A stretch of 17,731 bases of DNA from UBA7485 sp050945075 (GTDB taxonomy: Bacteria; Bacillota; Clostridia; Eubacteriales; Eubacteriaceae): NCBI GenBank assembly GCA_050945075.1, contig JBMNSG010000038.1, positions 1 through 17,731 of the forward strand. Reading direction: 5' to 3'. The notes below the pieces were generated by a model. The model was given only the letters and a program-made list of their open reading frames with translations, searched no databases and had not been told where the DNA came from. Positions within the stretch are counted from its first letter, which is position 1; each line of letters begins with the position of its first letter. Both the position numbers and the translations under genes were made by a program. Shown here one piece after another: positions 7,172 to 14,711 of the stretch.

Positions 7172-8572
7172 TCAGACGCCAAAATAGTTTTTTGCATTAT
7201 CATGGGCAATATCTTCAACGAGTTTTCCGAGATATTTTTCATCATCCGGATATTCCCCGTTTTCGACCCAGCCGCCGATTTTGTTCGAAAGAATCCTGCG
7301 GAAATACTCATGCCGCGGAAATGACAGAAAACTGCGGCTGTCGGTAAGCATACCGATAAAACCGGATATCAGGGATTCACTGGCCAGTGCATCCAGCTGC
7401 CGTTCCATCCCGGGTTTATGATCCATAAACCACCATGCCGGCCCAAACTGGACTTTGCCCCTGGCTTTGTCATTATTGAAATTAACTGCCATGGTGGCCA
7501 GCATTTCATTATCCTTTGGATTGGCATTATACAGCACTGTCTTAGGCAGTTCATCGGTTTTGTCCATATTGTTGAGCAGACCGGCAATTTCCTCTGAATA
7601 ATTCATATCGCTCATACTGTCATAGCCGGTATCCGCACCCAGTTTTTTGAACATCCGTTCCGAATTATTGCGCTGGGCACCGATATGCAGCTGCATGGCC
7701 ATATTCCGTTTTGCATATTCTCTTCCAAGGCGGGACAGCATAAAGCCCCGATACTTGCTGTATTCTTCCGGCGTCAGCTCTTCATTATTCCTGCGTTTTC
7801 TGAAAATAGCTTCCACTTCTTCCGGTGAAGCATCCTGATAGATGTTGTATTCCAGGCTGTGGTCGCTGGCTGCAGCACCGTTTTCCACGAAGTAATCGAG
7901 TCTTGCAGTCAGTGCTGCCATCAGGTCATCAACTGTTTCAATATCCATGGCTGCGGCTTTCGACAGCTGATCAATATAGTCGTTAAAGTCTTCTTTTTCC
8001 ATGGCAATGGCACGGTCAGGACGGAAGGTAGGCAGAACCTTGATCGCAAAGCTGTCATCCGCTTTGAGTTTCTTATGCCAGGCCAGATCGTCAATCGGAT
8101 CATCAGTTGTACACAGAACTTCAACATTCATTTTTCTGAGCAGATTACGGACTGAATATTCCGGTTTCTGCAGCTTTTCGTTCACTTCATTCCAGATTTC
8201 TTCTGCGGTATCCGGATTGAAGGGCTTGTCTATATCAAAATAACGCTTCAGTTCCAGATGGGTCCAGTGATACAGTGGATTTCCGATCGCATTCTGGACG
8301 GTTTCCGCCCAGGCCATGAACTTATCGTAATCCGGGGCATCTCCGGTAATCAGTTCTTCCGGGATTCCGTGTGTGCGCATGGCGCGCCATTTATAATGAT
8401 CGCCGCCCAGCCACAGCTTGGTAATGTTCTCATAATTGCCGTCATCATAGATTTCCTTCGGATTCAAATGATTGTGAAAATCAATAATCGGCATTTTTTC
8501 CGCATGTTCGTGATACAGCTTTTTTGCCGTATCGGTCTGAAGCAGAAAATCATCATCCATGAATTTTTTCAT
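7172..8572 (-). CDS. uxaC: Glucuronate/galacturonate isomerase (uronate isomerase)
   Basis: Cytoplasmic enzyme that converts glucuronate to fructuronate and galacturonate to tagaturonate. The 466-aa product, starting MKKFMDDDFLLQTDTAKKLY, has the family's usual length and opening. The amidohydrolase-like metal site is visible as IIDFHNHLNP with His33 and His35. Further family stretches include the HWTHLELKRYF region, CTTDDPIDDLAWH, QLHIGAQRNN and GMLTDSRSFLSFPRHEYFRR near the C-terminus. The reading frame extends upstream to 8641, but that part overlaps the reductase gene and lacks family sequence. ATG 8572 lies 7 bp after the reductase stop, with AAGGAG (8590-8585) inside the reductase's last codons at a slightly long 12-bp spacing. 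It is the second gene of the reductase-uxaC operon. Confidence 0.95.
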   Translation of the reverse strand: MKKFMDDDFLLQTDTAKKLYHEHAEKMPIIDFHNHLNPKEIYDDGNYENITKLWLGGDHYKWRAMRTHGIPEELITGDAPDYDKFMAWAETVQNAIGNPLYHWTHLELKRYFDIDKPFNPDTAEEIWNEVNEKLQKPEYSVRNLLRKMNVEVLCTTDDPIDDLAWHKKLKADDSFAIKVLPTFRPDRAIAMEKEDFNDYIDQLSKAAAMDIETVDDLMAALTARLDYFVENGAAASDHSLEYNIYQDASPEEVEAIFRKRRNNEELTPEEYSKYRGFMLSRLGREYAKRNMAMQLHIGAQRNNSERMFKKLGADTGYDSMSDMNYSEEIAGLLNNMDKTDELPKTVLYNANPKDNEMLATMAVNFNNDKARGKVQFGPAWWFMDHKPGMERQLDALASESLISGFIGMLTDSRSFLSFPRHEYFRRILSNKIGGWVENGEYPDDEKYLGKLVEDIAHDNAKNYFGV

Positions 8573-8579
8573 ATCGGGC

Positions 8580-10205
8580 TCAGACTCCTTTTTTATCGAC
8601 ATATTTTTCGATGGTTTTGCGGACAGCGCCCGGACCGGCAATCATTTCAGTAAACATGTCGACAACCTTGTCGCCCAGTACAGTCTGTGTAAGATCCAGT
8701 CCGAAAATCTTTTCGTCTTTCAGAAGCGGCCAGATCTTGTCTTTAATCCCTTCGGTATCTCCGAGCTGGATGTCCGCAACATAAGGACGAACCGTATCCA
8801 GAAGCGGATCTGCACTCAGTTCAAACGGTTCACCGGCATCGTCAAGGCCCATGAGGTAACGGATCCATCCGGCATAAACCAGCGGAATCAGTTCCAGATC
8901 GTTGACATCCAATCCTGTATTTTCAATATATTTCTTTACCGTCTGTCCGAAACGAATGGCCAGTTTCTGGGAAGTATCCGTGGCAATTCTCTGCGGTGTG
9001 TCAGGCATGAAAGGATTGGGCAGACGGACGTTCACCACGGTGTCAATGAATTCCTTCGGATTGAGAACACCCGGATCGATTACTACCTTGAGTGCTTCAT
9101 CATAGCCTAAGCCTTTGATCAACCTGACCAGATCTTCATCCTTCAGTTCTGCGGAAATCAGCTTGTAGTCAAGAAGACACCCGAAGACAGCCAAAGCTGT
9201 GTGAAGCGGATTCAGACAGGTCGTCACCTTCATGGTTTCGACCTTGTCGACGGTTTCTCTGTCCGTAAAGATAAAACCGGCATTTTCCAGTTTCGGCCGT
9301 CCATTGGGGAAGCTGTCTTCAATAACCAGATATTCTGTTTCTTCCGAATTGACAAAAGGTGCCACGAAAGACCCTCTGGCTGTCTTGACCGGATCAAGAT
9401 CTTCGAGACCGTCTCCCGCCAGAATTTTTTCCACAGAAGGATCCGGACGAGGGGTGATCTTATCGATCATGGTCCACGGGAAGCTCACTTTAGCCAGATC
9501 ATTGACATATTCTTCAAAGCCCTTTTCGACTTTTCCGTTTTTGACCCATGCTGCTGCAAACGAGGTGATGGCTTCCTTTAAGCGGTCGCCGTTATGGCTG
9601 CAGTTGTCCATGCTCACCATGGCGATAGGCAGTTCACCCGTTTTATAACGGTCATACAGAAGGGCTGCCACTTTCCCGAGATAACTCTTCGGCTGCTGCG
9701 GTCCGTCTTCCATATCGGCAGCAATATCCGGCAGCAGTTCTCCTGCCGGATTTTTCAGGTTATATCCTTTTTCAGTAATGGTGAATGTCGCCATCTGCAG
9801 GCCCGGATTATCAAAAATCTGTTTTAAGCGTCCGAATTCTTCAATATTGCCGGAATCAAGCACCCGTGATTCCATCACACTGCCTACTACTGTTTTTTCG
9901 ACCTGGCCATCGCTTTTGAGCGTAACCAGGATGTTCAGATCATCATGTGGTTTGTTGCTTTTGTTTATGATGTCATAGTCAAAGCCTTCCGCGACGATAA
10001 TCCCTCTGTCAATTTCTTTACGATTGAGCATATTCTGAAGCGCATTCGCCTGAAAAGCCTTGAACAGATTGCCTGCGCCAAAATGAATCCAGAAAGGATT
10101 TTCTTTTGTTTTCGCGCGTACTGCTGCTCTGTCATAATCCGGAAGCTTATAGCCCTTACGGTGCCATTCGTCTTTGTTGAGTAAACCCTGATCACTTAGC
10201 TGCAT
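8580..10205 (-). CDS. uxuB: Fructuronate/tagaturonate reductase (mannitol dehydrogenase family)
   Basis: NAD-dependent oxidoreductase of 541 aa, predicted to reduce the UxaC product, fructuronate to mannonate (UxuB) or tagaturonate to altronate (UxaB). The N-terminal nucleotide-binding region shows FWIHFGAGNLFKAF (residues 38-51). SMDNCSHNG is the mid-protein family motif, and the catalytic lysine motif is MKVTTCLNPLHT with Lys326, Asn332 and His335. The Lys-to-Asn spacing is one residue longer than the KxxxxNxxH pattern I know from mannitol dehydrogenase, so this is a divergent subfamily. The choice between UxuB and UxaB cannot be made without the dehydratase gene, which is not in the window; the symbol is a best guess. 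ATG 10205 has an AAGGGA-type ribosome site. It is the first gene of a two-gene operon with uxaC. Confidence 0.82.
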   Translation of the reverse strand: MQLSDQGLLNKDEWHRKGYKLPDYDRAAVRAKTKENPFWIHFGAGNLFKAFQANALQNMLNRKEIDRGIIVAEGFDYDIINKSNKPHDDLNILVTLKSDGQVEKTVVGSVMESRVLDSGNIEEFGRLKQIFDNPGLQMATFTITEKGYNLKNPAGELLPDIAADMEDGPQQPKSYLGKVAALLYDRYKTGELPIAMVSMDNCSHNGDRLKEAITSFAAAWVKNGKVEKGFEEYVNDLAKVSFPWTMIDKITPRPDPSVEKILAGDGLEDLDPVKTARGSFVAPFVNSEETEYLVIEDSFPNGRPKLENAGFIFTDRETVDKVETMKVTTCLNPLHTALAVFGCLLDYKLISAELKDEDLVRLIKGLGYDEALKVVIDPGVLNPKEFIDTVVNVRLPNPFMPDTPQRIATDTSQKLAIRFGQTVKKYIENTGLDVNDLELIPLVYAGWIRYLMGLDDAGEPFELSADPLLDTVRPYVADIQLGDTEGIKDKIWPLLKDEKIFGLDLTQTVLGDKVVDMFTEMIAGPGAVRKTIEKYVDKKGV

Positions 10206-10325
10206 ATTCTTTTCCCTTTCGCTTATATGTTTTCAATCGCACAATACCGTACTGTTTTCTGAATATATGCCCATTTTACGATTTTAGAAAAGGAGTAGAA
10301 ATTGGAAAAACCCTTTATCTTATTG

Positions 10326-10368
10326 CAAAAAAAAGACAGCAGAACTGTTTGCTCAGTTCTGCTGTCTT
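10326..10368 (-). terminator. Terminator of typA
   Basis: A perfect 15-bp stem (AAGACAGCAGAACTG with CAGTTCTGCTGTCTT) has a 6-base loop. On the minus strand it is followed by eight T residues. It lies about 40 bp after the typA stop codon. Confidence 0.93.
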
Positions 10369-10406
10369 CAGTGAATCCGGTTATGGAAAACCGGGGAAAT
10401 TCAGAA

Positions 10407-12227
10407 TCAGTTTCTGCGTGCTTTTCGTCTGTCCAGTTCGGAGAGAATCTTTTTACGCAGACGGATGTCGTCCGGAGTAACTTCGACCAGCTCGTCATCT
10501 TCGATAAATTCGAGTGCTTCTTCAAGCGAGAAAACCTTCGGTTCAATCAGCTTAAGCGCATCATCTGAACCGGATGCACGGACGTTGGTCATCTTTTTGT
10601 TTTTGGTCGGGTTTACTGTAATATCGTCCGACTTGTTGTTAATGCCGATGATCATTCCTTCATAAACCGGAGTAGCGGCACTGATGAGCATGGTTCCTCT
10701 GTCCGAGAGGTTGTACAGCGAATAAGCCATGGCTTCTCCGTTGAACTGTGAAATCAGCACGCCGTTCTGACGGCCCGGAATTTCTCCGAAATACGGCTGG
10801 AATTCAATAAAGCGGCGGACCAGCGTTCCTTCACCATGGGTGTCATTGACGAATTCATTCTGGTAACCCAGCAGACCACGTGTCGGTACGTGGAATTCCA
10901 GACGAGTCCAGCCCTGATCGGAATGCATGCTCACCATGGTACCCTTACGGATATTGAGCTTGGAGATGACAGTTCCGGAATACTGATCCGGTACACTGAT
11001 GACAACTTCTTCGACCGGTTCCAGTTTCTTTCCGTTTTCGTCTTTATGCATGATAACTTCCGGCTTGGATACACCGATTTCGTAGCCTTCACGACGCATG
11101 TTTTCCAGAAGAATGGACAGATGCAGTTCGCCACGTCCGGAGACCTTGTAGCCTTCTGTCGTATCCGGCAGCGGTTCCACTGTCATCCCGACGTTAACTT
11201 CCAGTTCCTTTTCCAGACGTGCTTTCAGGTGACGGGTGGTGACAAACTTACCTGACTGTCCCGCAAACGGAGAGGTGTTAACCAGGAAGTTCATAGAAAG
11301 CGTCGGTTCTTCGATTTCGATCATTTCCATCGGTTCCACCTGGTTGATTTCGCCGATGGTTTCACCGATCATAATATCCGGAATGCCTGAAACAACTGCG
11401 ATATCCCCTGCTTTGGCTTCCTTGACTTCAACTCTGGAGAGTCCGCGATATACAAAAACCTGGCCGATTTTGACCTTTTCGTATTCACCGCTTCTCTTAT
11501 AGACTTCCAGATGATCGCCCTGTTTGATTGTTCCGCTTGAGACACGGCCGATTCCGAGACGACCGATATAGTCGTCATAGGCCAGTGTGGATACCTGCAT
11601 CTGCAGTGGTTCCAGAGACAGATCTTCTTTTTCACCGACATGTTCGACGATGGTATCGAAGAGCGGCTTCAGATCCTGGCTGTCGTCATCGAGTTCATAC
11701 TTGGCAATCCCCTGTTTGGCAACACCGTAGAGGATCGGGAAATCAAGCTGTTCATCCGTTGCGCCCAGTTCGACAAAGAGGTCGAAGACTTCATCGACAA
11801 CTTCTTCCGCACGCTGGTCTTTTTTATCAATCTTGTTAATGAACAGAATAGGCTTGAGACCCTGTTCCAGCGACTTGTTCAGTACGAAACGAGTCTGCGG
11901 CATCGGTCCTTCAGAGGAGTCGACCAGCAGAATAACCGTATCGACTGTTTTCAGAATACGTTCGACTTCAGAGGAGAAGTCCGCGTGGCCCGGTGTATCG
12001 ACAATATTGATTTTGGTATCTCCATGCATGATGGAACAGTTCTTGGAATAAATGGTAATTCCGCGTTCACGTTCCAGATCATTGGAGTCCATGACGCAGT
12101 CGACGACCTGCTGGTTTTCACGGAATACACCGCTCTGGGCAAGGAGAGCATCGACAAGGGTCGATTTACCGGCATCTACGTGTGCAATGACGGCAATATT
12201 AATGATTGGTTGATTTTTTTCTGTCAT
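10407..12227 (-). CDS. typA: Ribosome-associated translational GTPase TypA/BipA
   Basis: Translation-factor GTPase of 606 aa, the family's normal length, which binds the 70S ribosome and helps large-subunit assembly and stress or cold growth. The G domain is complete: AHVDAGKST (residues 15-23, P-loop), ERGITIYSKN (switch I), DTPGHADF (switch II) and NKID (base recognition). The domain-2 beta barrel, the EF-G-like domains with GRGELHLSILLENMRREGYE, and the BipA-specific C-terminal part with NPTKNKKMTNVRASGSDDALKL follow in order. It ends in a basic tail. ATG 12227 has a modest AGCAGG ribosome site 6 bp upstream. The leader contains a perfect 8-bp hairpin at 12262-12281. It is separated by terminators from both neighbours, so it is probably monocistronic and functionally unrelated to the uronate genes. 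Confidence 0.97.
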   Translation of the reverse strand: MTEKNQPIINIAVIAHVDAGKSTLVDALLAQSGVFRENQQVVDCVMDSNDLERERGITIYSKNCSIMHGDTKINIVDTPGHADFSSEVERILKTVDTVILLVDSSEGPMPQTRFVLNKSLEQGLKPILFINKIDKKDQRAEEVVDEVFDLFVELGATDEQLDFPILYGVAKQGIAKYELDDDSQDLKPLFDTIVEHVGEKEDLSLEPLQMQVSTLAYDDYIGRLGIGRVSSGTIKQGDHLEVYKRSGEYEKVKIGQVFVYRGLSRVEVKEAKAGDIAVVSGIPDIMIGETIGEINQVEPMEMIEIEEPTLSMNFLVNTSPFAGQSGKFVTTRHLKARLEKELEVNVGMTVEPLPDTTEGYKVSGRGELHLSILLENMRREGYEIGVSKPEVIMHKDENGKKLEPVEEVVISVPDQYSGTVISKLNIRKGTMVSMHSDQGWTRLEFHVPTRGLLGYQNEFVNDTHGEGTLVRRFIEFQPYFGEIPGRQNGVLISQFNGEAMAYSLYNLSDRGTMLISAATPVYEGMIIGINNKSDDITVNPTKNKKMTNVRASGSDDALKLIEPKVFSLEEALEFIEDDELVEVTPDDIRLRKKILSELDRRKARRN

Positions 12228-12261
12228 AGAACCTGCTTTCGAAGTGAATGGATTATTAAAT

Positions 12262-12281
12262 CTTCTGAACTCTTTCAGAAG
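12262..12281 (-). promoter_or_regulatory. Perfect hairpin in the typA 5' leader
   Basis: CTTCTGAA and TTCAGAAG pair over 8 bp around a 4-base loop, 34 bp before the typA start. No T-run follows on the minus strand, so it is not a terminator. It may be an RNA structure in the leader or a protein-binding palindrome near the promoter; a TATACT-like -10 on the minus strand directly precedes it. Confidence 0.5.
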
Positions 12282-12299
12282 TATATACCTTTTTACTCG

Positions 12300-12327
12300 A
12301 AAAAAACCCCGAAATAAGCCTCGGGGT
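12300..12327 (-). terminator. Terminator of the membrane protein gene
   Basis: A 7-bp GC-rich stem (ACCCCGA with TCGGGGT) with an 8-base loop is followed on the minus strand by seven T residues. It lies 75 bp after the stop codon of the membrane protein gene and just upstream of typA. Confidence 0.85.
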
Positions 12328-12401
12328 CATTTTCCACATATTATATTATACGCCTGTCGCCTGCGGATTCAAACCATTGCGAATCTGTAAGCGTAATCAG
12401 A

Positions 12402-13700
12402 TTATTGTCCGTTGGTCGTTTCAGCACCGGCTGCGCCCGTATCGGCTGTTCCCCCGGTCGTATCACCGTGACTGCCATTGTTTCCGGAGCTGTCGGTCGT
12501 TCCCCCGCTCTGGTCAGTGCTCTGTGTCTGGTCAGTGGCCGGAGTCTGATCACTGTCAGTATCGCCAGAATCCGAACTGTTGTCGTAATCATTATTATCG
12601 TAGTTGCTGTCCGAACTGCTGTCATAATACTTGTCGGACGAGCTGCTCGAATCGCTGGACGATGAAGAAGAGGAAGACGAGCTTTGTGTTGTCGTTTCGT
12701 CTCTTACCGTAGGCTGAACAACGGATGACGAATCGCTGCTGTCAGACGATGACGGCAGACTGTCTGTTTTTAGAAGATTTGCATCCCGCTGAGCAGACTG
12801 ATACGCATTATAACCAAGCACACTGACGATGGCAATACAGCAGATGATAATCACGCTGACAATAATTTTAAACCGTTTTGATTTTTTATGTTTTTTCTGT
12901 TTTGTTCCTTTTTCGCGGTTTTTGCGCCCGCTTTCTGCCGGTGGAACGACACTTTCCGAACTGGTGGTTTCCGGTGCATCCGCAAACAGATTATCCAGAG
13001 GCGCTGTATCGTATTTCTCATCTTGCGGCTGGGTCTGAGGCGTCACGTTCTGATCGCTTCCGAAATCATCAACCACCGCTTCCGGTGTCTGATCAGGGGC
13101 ATTCATATTCAGATAAGCTGTTTCATCCGGATATCTGCCTCCATCATCATTCCAGTTTCCGGCAGCATCGATCCCGGACAGATCACTCAGCACCTGGGTT
13201 TCATCGCTGACAGGACTGACTCCCACCGATCCCGGGTTCGCTGCACTACCCAGCGGAGCTGTGTCGAATTCATTCAGCTGGTCTGTAACTCCCGGTGCTG
13301 CAGCCTGCGGACTGAAAGCGGCTGTATTAAAAGCACTGGTATCAAGCACACTTGTATCGAAGTTATCAGAATCTGCATCTGAAACAACATCGGTTCCGTT
13401 ATTTCCCGGAGCGGTATCAGAAGCGGCTGCAGAATCACCGCCCACAAATTTATTGTCAAGCTTCCCGGTATCTGCAAGGAACTGGAAAAATTCCGTTTCC
13501 CTGTCAGTCAGCGTCTGATTCTTTGTCTGTTCCTCATCTGCATCAAATTCAGAGGCAAAGCCGTCTACAATATCCTTGTCAAACAGCCCTTCGTCCGGAT
13601 CAATGTTCTTCTTATCATCTCCGAGTTTGATTTCCTCAAATTCGCTGGTATCAAAGAGCTCATCAGCGAAAACATTTCTTTCTGTATCTTTTTTTGTCAC
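12402..13700 (-). CDS. Unrecognised single-pass membrane protein, acidic inside, Ser-rich outside
   Basis: I do not recognise the family. From GTG 13700 the product is 432 aa. The frame runs on to an ATG at 13742, but only GTG 13700 has a ribosome site (GAAAGG, 9 bp upstream). Residues 1-265 are acidic and low-complexity; a strongly basic stretch (KNREKGTKQKKHKKSKR) follows, then one hydrophobic helix (about 279-299, IIVSVIIICCIAIVSVLGY), then ~130 residues rich in Ser, Asp, Thr and Gly with an unbroken run of ten serines. Positive-inside logic puts the N-terminal part in the cytoplasm and the tail outside. The cytoplasmic part repeats a short motif: FDTSEF, FDTSVL, LDTSAF, FNTAAF, FDTAPL and YDTAPL. 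These resemble Thr-x-x-hydrophobic sites that FHA domains bind after phosphorylation, so a kinase-regulated scaffold is possible. No signal peptide or enzyme motif is seen. Confidence 0.72.
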   Translation of the reverse strand: MTKKDTERNVFADELFDTSEFEEIKLGDDKKNIDPDEGLFDKDIVDGFASEFDADEEQTKNQTLTDRETEFFQFLADTGKLDNKFVGGDSAAASDTAPGNNGTDVVSDADSDNFDTSVLDTSAFNTAAFSPQAAAPGVTDQLNEFDTAPLGSAANPGSVGVSPVSDETQVLSDLSGIDAAGNWNDDGGRYPDETAYLNMNAPDQTPEAVVDDFGSDQNVTPQTQPQDEKYDTAPLDNLFADAPETTSSESVVPPAESGRKNREKGTKQKKHKKSKRFKIIVSVIIICCIAIVSVLGYNAYQSAQRDANLLKTDSLPSSSDSSDSSSVVQPTVRDETTTQSSSSSSSSSSDSSSSSDKYYDSSSDSNYDNNDYDNSSDSGDTDSDQTPATDQTQSTDQSGGTTDSSGNNGSHGDTTGGTADTGAAGAETTNGQ

Positions 13701-13720
13701 GTTCAGCTGCCTTTCTAACA

Positions 13721-13737
13721 TTGTCAAAATCTGACAA
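13721..13737. promoter_or_regulatory. Palindrome TTGTCA-N5-TGACAA
   Basis: A perfect 6-bp inverted repeat with a 5-base spacer lies 20 bp upstream of the membrane protein's GTG start, in its leader. The size and symmetry suit a dimeric repressor. The binding protein is unknown. Confidence 0.4.
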
Positions 13738-13842
13738 AACATGAATCATTGTTTTTCGAGCCTGGTAACACAGTAGAATAAATCAATCTATAGTATACAC
13801 TGTTTAATAAAAAGGTGAAAGGATTAGATTGTTTCTTCCATA

Positions 13843-13859
13843 TTGTAAACATTTTACAA
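13843..13859. promoter_or_regulatory. Palindrome TTGTAAA-N3-TTTACAA, candidate TetR operator
   Basis: A perfect 7-bp inverted repeat around CAT, 17 bp in all, lies between the TetR gene and the divergent membrane protein gene. TetR proteins usually bind such palindromes in their own divergent promoter region. Binding by this TetR is inferred from position only. Confidence 0.5.
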
Positions 13860-14014
13860 CCAAAAAATGGGTATCAGTTTAAGAAGACAAAAATAATCAA
13901 TCCTATGTACTGAAAACTACATTTTTTGCCTGAATGTATTTTAAAAGGCGTGTAAAATGGTTTAAAATAGAGTTGCAGGAAGATTATTCCAGCAAAGTGA
14001 AATCAGGTGCAGAC

Positions 14015-14611
14015 ATGAACAAAAAACCACTCGACAGAAGGGTCAAACGTACCCGCAGCAACCTCAGAACAAGCATTACCCGGCTTATTCACGAAAAACC
14101 GGTTAATGAAATTACGGTCAGAGAAATTTCCGAAGGGGCCGATATCAACCGTGCTACCTTTTACCTTCATTATAAAGATGTTTATGACATGATCGACCGG
14201 ATCGAAAACGATATGTTCGACGAATTCGAAAAGATCGTCAATTCACATCCGCCGGAAGATTTCAAAGACCATCCGTTTCTGATTCTGAACGATATCTTTA
14301 CGTTTCTCAAAGATAATGCAGACATGTGCGCTGCACTGCTCTCGCCAAATGGAGATATCGCATTCGTAAACAAGCTGAAGAACGTTTTACGGGAAAAGTG
14401 TTATTCCGACTGGGAAAAGCTTTATCACACCGACAAGCAGGTCAATTTTGTACCCTACTATAGTTTTATTATTTCGGGGTCGATTGGCTTGTTAACCTAC
14501 TGGCTTGACAACAATATGAAGGAAAGCCCGGAAGAAATGGCAGCTCTGGCAGAAAAAATGATTGTGAACGGCATTTCCGCCCTGGATACAAACGCATCCG
14601 GACAGGGATAA
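14015..14611 (+). CDS. TetR-family transcriptional regulator
   Basis: DNA-binding repressor of 198 aa from ATG 14015, chosen because AGGTG (14005-14009) lies 5 bp upstream and the TetR domain begins directly after it. The frame continues upstream to 13934 without family sequence. Residues ~10-57 are the TetR helix-turn-helix: RTRSNLRTSITRLI, then EITVREISEGADINRATFYLHYKD with the usual FY-HY recognition helix end. The C-terminal part is helical, with FVPYYSFIISGSIGLLTYWLDN followed by a SPEEMAALAEKM helix, like the TetR_C group that includes DhaS-type regulators. The ligand is unknown. It is divergent from the membrane protein gene and a candidate operator lies between them at 13843-13859. 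A terminator follows. Confidence 0.9.
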   Translation: MNKKPLDRRVKRTRSNLRTSITRLIHEKPVNEITVREISEGADINRATFYLHYKDVYDMIDRIENDMFDEFEKIVNSHPPEDFKDHPFLILNDIFTFLKDNADMCAALLSPNGDIAFVNKLKNVLREKCYSDWEKLYHTDKQVNFVPYYSFIISGSIGLLTYWLDNNMKESPEEMAALAEKMIVNGISALDTNASGQG

Positions 14612-14651
14612 TGGTTTATTTAAGCAGTTCAGAAAAACTAATTTGAAGCAT

Positions 14652-14694
14652 CAAAAAAGCGTACCGGTTCATCATGACCCGGTACGCTTTTTTG
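14652..14694. terminator. Bidirectional terminator between TetR and folBK
   Basis: A 16-bp perfect stem (CAAAAAAGCGTACCGG with CCGGTACGCTTTTTTG) has an 11-base loop. It sits between convergent genes and has A- and T-runs on opposite sides, so it can end both the TetR transcript and the folate operon. Confidence 0.93.
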
Positions 14695-14711
14695 AGTTGT
14701 TTCGAAAGGAT

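Larger units (their letters stand above)
13701..14014. other. Divergent intergenic region, membrane protein / TetR
   Basis: About 314 bases with no convincing gene. It holds two perfect palindromes (13721-13737 and 13843-13859) and AT-rich promoter-like sequence in both directions, including TATACT on the minus strand near 13790-13800. A related imperfect copy, TGTAAAATGGTTTAAAA, begins at 13951. Confidence 0.5.

Noticed and set aside
8573..8641. Upstream extension of uxaC
   Set aside because: Overlaps the end of the reductase gene and lacks family sequence. ATG 8572 matches the usual UxaC start.
11640..12317. 225-codon plus-strand open frame opposite typA
   Set aside because: Shadow of the conserved typA frame; its composition follows the complementary codons and it has no family motif.
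12888..13382. 164-codon plus-strand frame opposite the membrane protein
   Set aside because: Arg/Cys/His-rich composition typical of antisense to Ser/Asp-rich coding DNA. The minus frame has a start, ribosome site, membrane helix and terminator.
13934..14014. Upstream extension of the TetR gene
   Set aside because: Not TetR-like; ATG 14015 has a ribosome site and begins just before the DNA-binding domain.
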